This document shows positions 34,226-41,524 of a stretch of DNA of 64,000 nucleotides, in pieces; the first letter of the stretch is position 1, and the number at the start of each line of letters is the position of its first letter. A program made the position numbers and the translations under genes. The notes beneath the pieces are model-generated. The model searched no databases, was not told where the DNA came from, and saw only the letters and a program-made list of their open reading frames with translations. The stretch is from assembly GCF_029968095.1 (NCBI RefSeq), contig NZ_JASCIR010000013.1, forward strand, positions 62,001-126,000, read 5' to 3'. Origin of the DNA: Streptomyces solicavernae (GTDB lineage: Bacteria > Actinomycetota > Actinomycetes > Streptomycetales > Streptomycetaceae).

Positions 34226-36034
34226 ATGGCCACACCCGCAGCCCCGCAGCCGCGACGACCCCGACAGCCGTCGTCGCCCGGCCCCCAGCCCCTCACGCCG
34301 GGCTGGCTCAGTGCCCACTTCGACCCGCTGCCGTTCCCCGCCCGGACGAGCGCCCTCGCCCGCTACGCCAGATCCCTCACCCCTGCCGCCTACGCAGCCC
34401 TGCACCACACCCTCGACGCGGGCACGGACCACGAACGGCACACGGCACTGTTCCTCGCAGTCGCCCGCCGCGACCTGCCCGCCGTAGCCACAGCCCTGGA
34501 CGACCCCGCACTGCGTCGCCGCGCCCTGTCCGCCGCGATCCGACTGCCCGTACCCGAACCAGCCCTGGAAAAACAGGCGTTGAGCCCCGCCCGGGCCGTA
34601 CGCCACGACACGTACCGCGTCCTGAAACGCAGCCGCCGCCACACCCTGGCCGCCGCCCTGCTGCCCAGAGCGCACGCACAGTACGGCGACGACGACGCCG
34701 GCCGGCTCCTGACCGCCTGCCCCGCCGCCACCGTCGACACGTGGCTGCCGCGACTCGACCCACCCCTCGGTGTCCTGCGCACCCTCGCGCGCACCGCACC
34801 GGTCGCGGTCGCCCGACTCGTCGCCGACCGGTACAGCGGGATACGGCCGCACGAGCGGCACGCCAGGTCCGCGTTCGACCGCCGCTACCGCGCCCTGGCC
34901 TGTCTCGCGGCCCGCCGCGACCCCGACGCCGGTCTCGTACTGGTGCATGCGGCGCCACACCTGCTCGAAGGCGAGGCCACGCTGTCCGTACTGCGTCGGC
35001 CCACAGCCGTACTCGAAGCGCTGCGCGCACGGGCGCCCCTGCAGGCACCGAACCGGCAGGAACGGCACTGCGGTTGCACTCCTCGGCCCGAACTGTCCCT
35101 TCCACCGGGCTCGTTGCCGCGCGCCGTCCGCACAGCCCTGCTGCAACTGCCGCACGAAGACCTCGCCGACCTGGCCGAGCACGGCACGGCAGACGCCCGC
35201 CGGTCCGGCGTCCGACAGCGGCACGAGGTCGCCCCCGACGCACTCCTCATGCTCCTCCCGCCCGCCGAACGCCGCCGGGCCGTCACCCGCAGGGCCGCAG
35301 ACCACCGCAACGGCCTGGACGCCGTGTCCGTCACCGCGCTGGCCGCCCTCACACCCGACGACCGCGCCGAGGGCGACCAACCCGCGCACCGCGCCGGGCA
35401 GCTCTCCCGCACGGACGCGCTGCGCCGCCTCGCCGCATGCGCAGACACCCTCCAGAACGCCTGCCGCCCCGAACCTGGCCCCGGATACGGGCAGGTCCAC
35501 GAGGCTGACACGTGCTGGGCCGACACGTGCTGGGCCGACACGTGCTGGGCCGACACGGCACAGCAGACGGGCGAGGTGATCGACGGTCTCGTGGACGCCT
35601 TGCGCGCGGTCGGCCTGCACGGGCGCGCCGAACCTCTGCTGCGGGGTGCGCTGCTGAGCACCGTGCTGCGCCGCTGCCCGTACCAGCCGGAGCGCTGGGA
35701 CCGACTGCTGCGCAGCATCGAGGCACGCGAAGCCCCACTGCCCCCGAGTGCCGAACTGGATGACCCCGACGCGTGGCCTGCGCGCAGCGCTCTGCCTGGC
35801 CCCCTGCCGACACCGGATCCCGCACAGGTCGTGGAACCGGCTCTGGCGGCGGTACGAGACCTGCGCGCACGCGGCACCCGCTCGTCAGCACGGCTGGCCT
35901 GTGCGGTCGTACGGACCTGCGGCGAGCGCTCCTCCTGGTCGCCCGAGTGGCGGGCCGAACTCGACGCGCTACGCCGGCATCAGGACGCGGAGACGGCGGC
36001 CGAGGCGATGCTCAGGGGGCCCGACGCCACCTGA
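34226..36034 (+). CDS. Alpha-helical repeat-like protein of unknown function
   Basis: A 602-residue protein, rich in Ala, Arg and Leu, with repeated two-helix units (for example ALARYARSLTPAAYAALHHT, TALFLAVARRDLPAVATAL, DALRRLAACADTLQ). This suggests a HEAT/ARM-like solenoid, though the family is not recognised. Residues about 427-444 hold three perfect ADTCW pentapeptides, adding three cysteines in a row. ATG at 34226 has its best purine-rich site (GGAAAGGAGG) about 24 bp away, which is unusually far, so the start is uncertain. It converges on the next gene across a terminator. Confidence 0.6.
   Translation: MATPAAPQPRRPRQPSSPGPQPLTPGWLSAHFDPLPFPARTSALARYARSLTPAAYAALHHTLDAGTDHERHTALFLAVARRDLPAVATALDDPALRRRALSAAIRLPVPEPALEKQALSPARAVRHDTYRVLKRSRRHTLAAALLPRAHAQYGDDDAGRLLTACPAATVDTWLPRLDPPLGVLRTLARTAPVAVARLVADRYSGIRPHERHARSAFDRRYRALACLAARRDPDAGLVLVHAAPHLLEGEATLSVLRRPTAVLEALRARAPLQAPNRQERHCGCTPRPELSLPPGSLPRAVRTALLQLPHEDLADLAEHGTADARRSGVRQRHEVAPDALLMLLPPAERRRAVTRRAADHRNGLDAVSVTALAALTPDDRAEGDQPAHRAGQLSRTDALRRLAACADTLQNACRPEPGPGYGQVHEADTCWADTCWADTCWADTAQQTGEVIDGLVDALRAVGLHGRAEPLLRGALLSTVLRRCPYQPERWDRLLRSIEAREAPLPPSAELDDPDAWPARSALPGPLPTPDPAQVVEPALAAVRDLRARGTRSSARLACAVVRTCGERSSWSPEWRAELDALRRHQDAETAAEAMLRGPDAT
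35504..35557. repeat. 15-bp coding tandem repeat (ADTCW x3)
   Basis: Three near-identical units GCCGACACGTGCTGG plus a partial fourth lie inside the alpha-repeat-like gene. Each contains the CACGTG palindrome and encodes Ala-Asp-Thr-Cys-Trp. Confidence 0.9.
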
Positions 36035-36038
36035 GCGC

Positions 36039-36076
36039 GAGCGCCACGGCCGTGCCTCCGCCCGGCCGCGGCGCTC
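36039..36076. terminator. Bidirectional terminator between convergent genes
   Basis: Arms GAGCGCCACGGCCG (36039-36052) and CGGCCGCGGCGCTC (36063-36076) pair at 13 of 14 positions around a 10-base loop. It fills the 40-bp gap and touches the stop codon of the minus-strand gene. Confidence 0.75.
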
Positions 36077-37091
36077 AGGAAGGCCGTACCGCCATCTTGT
36101 CCAGCGCTTCCAGCAGCGCGGGCAGTTCACGGCCCCGGCCCACCGGCAGCACCTCGCCCGGCTCCTCGTCGAGCAGCACGAAGGCGATGTCGTCGGTCCG
36201 GGCGACCAGGGACCACCCGGGTCCGTCGGCCCGCAGCGTACGCGCCTCCTGCGTGGCGAACGCCGACCGCACGCGGCCCAGGGGAGGGGGCGCATCGACG
36301 TACGCCCGCGCCTCCGCCAGCACGCGCCTGATTCCGCTGGCCGGTTGAGGCTGTTCGGGGGCGGTGTCCGTACCCTCGGGGGCGGTCCTGGTCTCGGCGG
36401 GGGTCCCGGGGGCGGCCCCGGTCCCGGCGGCGATCCCGGTCTCAGGGTCGGTCTCGTTTCCCGGGTCGGTCCCGGGGCCCGTCGCGGTCTCGGGGCCGGT
36501 GGTCCCGGCGGAAGGAGCCCCGGCGTCGGGGGAGTCCGAGCCGCCGGCCTCGTCCGACGCCGAGTCGTCCGCAGGGTTCACGAACTCCGCGTCGTCTATC
36601 TGCGCCCGCCAAGTCGCCCATTGCAGGGCTATCTCGTCCGCGCCGAGGCGCCGTTGAGCCGGTCCCCACGCGCTCGTGTCGGGCGGCGTGAGCACGCGGA
36701 TGCCACCGTCGTCTTCCTCGCCCGGCTCCGGGTCGTGCGGGGCGGGCACGCCGGGAGCGGCCACGGCCACGGCCAGCGGCCAGCCCGGTAGCGCGGCCAC
36801 GACAGTGCGGTCGTCCGGCGAGAGGTCGTAGTCCATGCCGCAGTCCCACGAGGCGATCGCCACGGCGACGAGAGACACGTCGTCCACCACCACCGTCCAC
36901 CGCGCGCCGTCGCCGTCCTGCCCGAGCACAAGCCCGTACCCGTCGTCGACCGGCGTGAGCCCGAGCGCCCCGCACGCCTCCGGATAGTCGTCGCCGAGCA
37001 CGCTCGGGAACTTCGCCGGCGTCAACAGCACCGCTGTGAGCACGTACAGCGCGTCGTCCTCGGCGGCGACGGCCTCCCCCGTCCCGGCCAT
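36075..37091 (-). CDS. Acidic hypothetical protein (possibly SseB-like)
   Basis: A 338-residue acidic protein. The N-terminal domain (about 1-170) reads ALYVLTAVLLTPAKFPSVLG then WTVVVDDVSLVAVAIASWDC. A Gly/Thr/Pro/Glu linker with GTDPGNETDPETG-type repeats follows (about 190-260), then a conserved C-terminal part (IRRVLAEARAYVDAPPPLGR ... FVLLDEEPGEVLPVGRGREL). The C-terminal part recalls SseB-like or secretion-associated domains, but the family is not certain. ATG at 37091 follows GGAGG by 5 bases. The function is unknown. Confidence 0.6.
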   Translation of the reverse strand: MAGTGEAVAAEDDALYVLTAVLLTPAKFPSVLGDDYPEACGALGLTPVDDGYGLVLGQDGDGARWTVVVDDVSLVAVAIASWDCGMDYDLSPDDRTVVAALPGWPLAVAVAAPGVPAPHDPEPGEEDDGGIRVLTPPDTSAWGPAQRRLGADEIALQWATWRAQIDDAEFVNPADDSASDEAGGSDSPDAGAPSAGTTGPETATGPGTDPGNETDPETGIAAGTGAAPGTPAETRTAPEGTDTAPEQPQPASGIRRVLAEARAYVDAPPPLGRVRSAFATQEARTLRADGPGWSLVARTDDIAFVLLDEEPGEVLPVGRGRELPALLEALDKMAVRPS

Positions 37092-37443
37092 GGCATCCTC
37101 CACATCAGTTCGTCCGTCGGCGCACCTTAACCAGTGGTAACTCACGCGTCGAGGCCCGGTGATACGGAAAACGGCTCGTCGGCGAGCTGATCCTTTCCGC
37201 TCAGCGGCCGCGAGTCCCCCAGTAGGCGCCGGGGTCAGGCCTCGGGCACGGCCCGCTCCACCGCAGGCAGGTCGAACAGAGCACGCGCCACCGCGTCCGG
37301 TGAATCGCCGCGTTTCCTGTGGGCGGCCTTCACCTTGGTGCGTTTGCGTTTACGACGGCCTCATTGACCGCGGTGCCGCCCGAACCGCGTCCGTCCGGCC
37401 GGAAATGCCGCGGATTCTGTCGTACATGTACGGATCCCCTTCC

Positions 37444-37500
37444 CCCTGAACAATTCCAGCTCCCCTGAACAACTCCAGTCCCCTGAACAGCTCCAGTGCC
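37444..37500. repeat. 18-19-bp tandem repeat (CCCCTGAACAACTCCAG type)
   Basis: Three consecutive imperfect copies in the eroded intergenic region. Confidence 0.7.
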
Positions 37501-37539
37501 CGTCCACGACCGCAGCGCGGCCGCTCCCGCGTGGCCGGC

Positions 37540-37749
37540 TCAGTCCTGCCAGACCGCGAGAGCCAAGAACTTGCAGTCCTCGTCAACGTACGACGTTATG
37601 CGCCATCCCGAACTGGCAGGCAAAGGACCCAAGTTGGCTTCGTCCCGCAGATCGCCCGGCCTCAACTGGCGCCCCTGCCGTGCCGCGAGAGCCGCACGCC
37701 CGATGGGATGCACATCCACCGAAACCGTCACCGCGCGTGTGGCAAACAC
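37540..37749 (-). pseudogene. Possible fragment of a small protein gene
   Basis: A 69-residue frame from GTG 37749 reads VHPIGRAALAARQG, LRPGDLRDEANLGPLPASSG, WRITSYVDEDCKFLALAVWQ and stops. Codon use is broadly Streptomyces-like and the text looks protein-like, but no ribosome site or clear family was found and the frame is open further upstream. It could be the tail of a degraded gene or a small RelE-like protein. Confidence 0.3.
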
Positions 37750-37800
37750 GAGCCACGCGCGGTACGTGCCCGACTCCCTGCACCCCCGAGAGAACTCACC

Positions 37801-38139
37801 ATGACCCCCGAGCGCTTCCGCACCGACAACGGCGACTCCACCACCCTGGCCCTGAACATCCTCGTAGCCGGGGGATTCGGCGTCGGAAAGACCACCCTGG
37901 TCGGCTCGGCCAGCGAGATCCGGCCACTGCGCACAGCGGAGCGCCTCAGAGGCAAAGGCGAGGCGGTGGACGACACCACAGGCGTGAACGGAAAGCCACC
38001 ACCACGGTCGCCATGGACTTCGGCAGGATCACCATCAGAAGCGGCCCGTCCCTCTACCCCTTCAGAAGCGGCCCGTCCCTCTACCCCTTCGGCACACCCG
38101 GCCAGGGCCGCTTCTCGCACCTGCGGGACGAACTGTCAT
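37801..38139 (+). pseudogene. cvnD: Frameshifted, truncated CvnD-type GTPase (conservon) relic
   Basis: From ATG 37801 the text is a typical CvnD/MglA-like small GTPase start: LALNILVAGGFGVGKTTLVG (P-loop GGFGVGKT), SEIRPLRTAERL, GEAVDDTTGVNGK. After Lys65 (about 37995) one base appears deleted, and the family sequence continues in another frame as TTTVAMDFGRITIRSGPSLY and PFGTPGQGRFSHLRDEL. A perfect 27-bp tandem duplication (38037-38063 and 38064-38090) repeats RSGPSLYPF. After 38139 the remaining two thirds of the protein, including the NKxD region, are missing. In intact conservons CvnD follows CvnA, CvnB and CvnC; here it stands alone upstream of a cvnB. Confidence 0.8.
38037..38090. repeat. 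Perfect 27-bp tandem duplication in the cvnD relic
   Basis: Two identical 27-base copies encode RSGPSLYPF twice. Their identity implies a recent event after the gene lost function. Confidence 0.9.
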
Positions 38140-38261
38140 GTGAGACAAATGCCTGCCAATCGGCGTCAGTCATCTTCGGTGCCATGTCCCCATCCCGTCT
38201 TGCCCGCAGCGCGACGGTGGTGAAGGCTTGCGGTCAACGCAGGAACGGGGAGGACCGAAAC

Positions 38262-38669
38262 ATGGCACAGAACACAGGACTTGGCTGGCTGCTCGACGAT
38301 CTGACCAAGCGCGTCGAACACGTACGGCACGCACTGGTCCTGTCCAACGACGGCCTGGTGACAGCGGCGAGTTCAGACCTGCAGCGAGAGGACGCCGAAC
38401 ACCTGGCCGCGGTCTCCTCCGGCCTGCACAGCCTCGCCAAAGGCTCCGGACGCCACTTCGGCGCCGGCCACGTACGCCAGACCATGATCGAGTTCGACCA
38501 GGCGATCCTCTTCGTCACCGCGGCAGGCGACGGCAGCTGCCTGTGCGTCCTCAGCTCCGCGGAAGCCGACATCGGGCAGGTGGCGTACGAGATGACGCTG
38601 CTCGTCAACCGCGTTGGCGAACACCTCGGCGTCGGCGCACGCCACCGCTCACCGGCGGTCGACCTCTGA
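38262..38669 (+). CDS. cvnB: Roadblock/LC7-domain protein (CvnB type), orphan
   Basis: A 135-residue protein. GLGWLLDDLTKRVEHVRHAL, VLSNDGLVTAASSDLQREDA, ETLAA-like helix EHLAAVSSGLHSLAKGSGRH and the late ADIGQVAYEMTLLVNRVGEH are the standard CvnB layout. CvnB proteins are thought to regulate the CvnD GTPase in conservon complexes at the membrane. ATG at 38262 follows GGGGAGG. There is no sensor kinase (CvnA), DUF742 protein (CvnC) or intact CvnD here, so it is an orphan or a survivor of a broken conservon that may work with another cvn locus. Confidence 0.88.
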   Translation: MAQNTGLGWLLDDLTKRVEHVRHALVLSNDGLVTAASSDLQREDAEHLAAVSSGLHSLAKGSGRHFGAGHVRQTMIEFDQAILFVTAAGDGSCLCVLSSAEADIGQVAYEMTLLVNRVGEHLGVGARHRSPAVDL

Positions 38670-38809
38670 ACCCACGACCCCCACTGCCCCAACCGCCCGA
38701 GCAGGCCCGCCCGCCCGCCCGACGTGACGTGCGGCGACCGCCTGCCCGGGTCGGCGACCGCAGTCTGCCGGAACCGGCCGGAGCCGATCGCCGACCGTCC
38801 ACCGCGGGA

Positions 38810-38841
38810 CGAAGTTATCCACAGATCGAAGTTATCCACAG
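38810..38841. promoter_or_regulatory. Two perfect DnaA boxes in a 15-bp direct repeat
   Basis: CGAAGTTATCCACAG occurs at 38810-38824 and 38827-38841, 17 bp apart on the same strand. Each contains TTATCCACA (38815-38823, 38832-38840), a perfect DnaA box. They lie about 85-110 bp upstream of the DUF6397-like start. Use by DnaA is inferred. Confidence 0.6.
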
Positions 38842-38922
38842 GCCCAGCGGCCTGAGACCGATCCAGGCTACGGTCTTCACCGAGAGTAGTCAGAGCGATC
38901 CGACCTCACGGGGGAGACCACC

Positions 38923-39948
38923 ATGTCCGCAAAAGCCGTACCCACCAACCCAGTTCACGACCCCACACCCTCGTACGCGCCCAGCCGTGCAGCCGCTGAC
39001 CTGGGCCTGAAACGGACCGAGCTACTCCTGGCAGTCCAACTCGGCCTGGTTCGCACCACCGCAGGCCAGGACCCCCGGCGATGGCGCATCCCCAGGCCCG
39101 AAATCCAGCGCCTCCGGTCCACTCAAGGGTTCCCCAACACACTGCGTGAACGCGTCAAACTCGTCGGCACCACCGAAGGCGCCGAACTCATGGGCATCAC
39201 CCGCGGCCGCTTCACCAAGCTCGCCCGCCTCGGCTACCTGACACCGGCCAAGTTCTATCTGAACCGCTACCGCGCACTCGTGTGGCTCTACCTCGCCGAC
39301 GACGTCCGCCAGTTCGCCGAAGCCAACACCCCGCTGCTCTCCGGCAAGGCACCCGTCACCCTCCGCACCCGACTCAGCGCAGGCGAGGACCGACGCGCCC
39401 GCAACTGGCGCGAACGCCACTGCGGCCACCTACTCCGAATCGCCCAAGACCCCTGGCAGAGCGCAGCAGTCACGGCCTCGATGCTCGAACCCACCCAGGT
39501 CGCCGACATCGTGCCCGACCCGCGCGAGCGCGCCTACCTGATCCGGCTCCGCCCCGAGTCGACGACCTTGCCGAACGCCCCGGACTCACCCGCCGCACAA
39601 GCCGCCGCACGCGTCCTGCAGGCCGACGACCCGGACGAGATCCGCTGGCTGCGGACCACACTGGCGCTCGGCATGGAGGACGCCAGAAAAGAACGCCCGG
39701 CCCCACGACCACACGAAGCGCCGCGCACCACAGCACCCACCACAGCACCCACCACAGCACCCACCACAGCACCCACCACAGCACCCACCACAGCACCCAC
39801 CGGAGAACCCACCACACCACCCGCTCCGGCCGCTTCGGAGCACGACCTACAACGAGACCACGACGAAGTCGACGCGCGCGGAACAGCACCCGGACGAAGC
39901 CCCTCCCGCCGCGGCCTGATGGGCTGGCTCAGCCGCAGACACTGCTAG
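38923..39948 (+). CDS. DUF6397-like protein with DNA-binding-like N-terminus
   Basis: A 341-residue protein. The N-terminal 200 residues carry two helix-turn-helix-like, excisionase-like segments (YAPSRAAADLGLKRTELLLA; LVGTTEGAELMGITRGRFTK LARLGYLTP) and KFYLNRYRALVWLYLADDV. The layout matches a Streptomyces family (DUF6397). The C-terminus holds six TTAP repeats and a basic end. The function is unknown; DNA binding is plausible. ATG at 38923 follows GGGGGAG. The DnaA-box pair upstream suggests replication-linked control. Confidence 0.7.
   Translation: MSAKAVPTNPVHDPTPSYAPSRAAADLGLKRTELLLAVQLGLVRTTAGQDPRRWRIPRPEIQRLRSTQGFPNTLRERVKLVGTTEGAELMGITRGRFTKLARLGYLTPAKFYLNRYRALVWLYLADDVRQFAEANTPLLSGKAPVTLRTRLSAGEDRRARNWRERHCGHLLRIAQDPWQSAAVTASMLEPTQVADIVPDPRERAYLIRLRPESTTLPNAPDSPAAQAAARVLQADDPDEIRWLRTTLALGMEDARKERPAPRPHEAPRTTAPTTAPTTAPTTAPTTAPTTAPTGEPTTPPAPAASEHDLQRDHDEVDARGTAPGRSPSRRGLMGWLSRRHC
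39727..39798. repeat. 12-bp coding tandem repeat (TTAP x6)
   Basis: Six perfect copies of ACCACAGCACCC in the DUF6397-like gene encode (Thr-Thr-Ala-Pro)6, a flexible linker. Confidence 0.92.
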
Positions 39949-39972
39949 GCACGGCCGCCCGACAGACCGAAG

Positions 39973-40494
39973 CTACGCCTGGCCTGCGGAGTCACTCTGC
40001 ACGGTCTCGTGCAGGTCCTGCGCATAGTGCTGGATAGCCGGCCGGTATTCGGCGACGTTCGGATCGTCACTCGTCGCGGCGACCAAAGTGAGGAGCAGCT
40101 CCATCGCGTCGTGATGACGCCCCACGTTGAACAGAGCCATCGCGAGGAACGCCTTCAACGCACCGTTCTCGGGGAACTCCGTCGACGCGGCCGTCAGCGT
40201 CTCCACGGACTGCTCGTACTGGCCCAGGACTCGGTAGGTGGAGCCGAGCCCGAGCAGCGCGTTGGCGCGGTCGTCGGCGGAGAGGCCGCCGGAGATCCCC
40301 AGGGCCCGCCGATAGTGCGGAACGGCCTCGGCCTCCAGGCCGAGCGTGTCGTGCACCCAAGCCGTCTGGTACGCGACCTGGGCGTCGTCGGGCAACTCCT
40401 CGGCCAGAACGATCAGGCGCTCTCGGGCCTCATCGGGCCGGCCGCTCTCCCGCAGCCGGACCGCCTCCGCGAGGCGGGTGTCCGTGTCGGTCAC
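39973..40494 (-). CDS. Tetratricopeptide-repeat protein
   Basis: A 173-residue protein, all helical, with three to four TPR units (AEAVRLRESGRPDEARERLI; QTAWVHDTLGLEAEAVPHYR; LGLGSTYRVLGQYEQSVETL; AMALFNVGRHHDAMELLLTL). TPRs mediate protein contacts; no partner is known. The GTG start at 40494 overlaps the stop of the thioesterase gene by 4 bp (GTGA), so it is co-translated with tesB. Confidence 0.88.
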   Translation of the reverse strand: MTDTDTRLAEAVRLRESGRPDEARERLIVLAEELPDDAQVAYQTAWVHDTLGLEAEAVPHYRRALGISGGLSADDRANALLGLGSTYRVLGQYEQSVETLTAASTEFPENGALKAFLAMALFNVGRHHDAMELLLTLVAATSDDPNVAEYRPAIQHYAQDLHETVQSDSAGQA

Positions 40495-41378
40495 GAAGCG
40501 CCTCCGGCCTCGTGCCGACGGAACAGGCCCTCCTGCACGACCGAGACGAGGAGCTGCCCCTGCTGGTCATAGATCCGCCCGCGGGCCAGACCACGACCAC
40601 CCGTGGCAATCGGGGACTCCTGGTCGTACAGGAACCACTCGTCGGCACGGAACGGGCGATGGAACCACATGGCGTGGTCCAGGGACGCCATGTCGAAACC
40701 ACGCGGGCCCCACAAGGGCTCGACCGGAATACGTACGGCATCGAGGAGAGTCATGTCGCTCGCGTACGTGAGAGCGCAGGTGTGGACGAGCGGATCGTCG
40801 CCGAGAGGACCCATGGCACGCATCCACACGGCACTGCGCGGCTCGGCGTCCTGTACCTCGTCCTGCCTCCAGCGAAGCCGGTCGACATATCTGATATCGA
40901 AGGGCTGACGCCGAGCCATCCTCTCCAACTGCTCGGGCAGAGCACCGAGATGGGACCGGATCTCGTCGGTGACGGTCGGCAGGGTCTCCGGATCGGGAGC
41001 GTCGACGCGCGGCGGCAGCTGGTGCTCAAAGCTGCCCTGCTCGGCCTTGTGGAAGGAGGCAGTCAGATTGAAGATCGTGCGGCCCTGCTGCACTGCGGTG
41101 ACCCTGCGGGTGGTGAAGGAGCGACCGTCACGGACGCGTTCCACCTGATACACGATGGGCACACCTGGGCGACCCGGGCGCAGGAAGTAGGCGTGTAGCG
41201 AGTGCACCGGCCGGTTGCCGTCTGTGGTGCGGCCCGCGGCGACCAGGGCCTGGCCGGCGACCTGCCCGCCGAAGACACGCTGCAGCGACTCCTGCGGGCT
41301 GCGGCCGCGGAAGATGTTGACCTCGATCTGCTCAAGGTCGAGCAGATCGACGAGTCTCTCTGCGGGGTTGGTGGTCAT
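40491..41378 (-). CDS. tesB: Acyl-CoA thioesterase II
   Basis: A 295-residue double-hotdog thioesterase with the N-terminal motif NIFRGRSPQESLQRVFGGQV, VHSLHAYFLRPG in the first hotdog, and the C-terminal SLDHAMWFHRPFRADEWFLY plus GRGLARGRIYDQQGQLLVS. It hydrolyses acyl-CoA to fatty acid and CoA. ATG at 41378. It is followed by the TPR gene. A very G-rich plus-strand tract lies just upstream of its start. Confidence 0.93.
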   Translation of the reverse strand: MTTNPAERLVDLLDLEQIEVNIFRGRSPQESLQRVFGGQVAGQALVAAGRTTDGNRPVHSLHAYFLRPGRPGVPIVYQVERVRDGRSFTTRRVTAVQQGRTIFNLTASFHKAEQGSFEHQLPPRVDAPDPETLPTVTDEIRSHLGALPEQLERMARRQPFDIRYVDRLRWRQDEVQDAEPRSAVWMRAMGPLGDDPLVHTCALTYASDMTLLDAVRIPVEPLWGPRGFDMASLDHAMWFHRPFRADEWFLYDQESPIATGGRGLARGRIYDQQGQLLVSVVQEGLFRRHEAGGAS

Positions 41379-41397
41379 CGGTGCTCCGGTGGTCACG

Positions 41398-41465
41398 AGG
41401 GGCGGGGTGGTGGGGGTGGGGGAGGTTGGGGCTGGGGGAAGGGAGGGCGGGAGGGGGAGGGGGAG
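41398..41465 (+). other. G-run tract, potential G-quadruplex
   Basis: The plus strand has eleven runs of three to five G within 68 bases, separated by one to three other bases. It lies in the 146-bp gap between the helicase stop and the tesB start; on the transcribed mRNA for tesB the tract is C-rich. It may fold as a G-quadruplex in the non-coding strand. Confidence 0.7.
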
Positions 41466-41524
41466 CCCCCCAACAGGGACGAGCCCCAAAACCGAAACCC
41501 GAAGCGGCCCCACCCCACCCCCGC

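Larger units (their letters stand above)
37092..37800. other. 709-bp low-coding region with decayed sequence
   Basis: No confident gene is seen. It contains three 18-19-bp tandem units (37444-37500), a possible minus-strand gene fragment (37540-37749), and near 37230-37340 (minus) a short open tail without a start. The region borders the cvnD relic and looks like an eroded segment. Confidence 0.5.

Noticed and set aside
37230..37340. Short minus-strand open tail in the eroded region
   Set aside because: No start codon with a ribosome site and no recognisable family; kept only as a note within the region entry.
37801..38669. CvnD-CvnB fusion protein, since the second cvnD frame stays open into cvnB
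   Set aside because: That frame lacks its own start in the relic, and cvnB has a strong ribosome site and a standard start at 38262.
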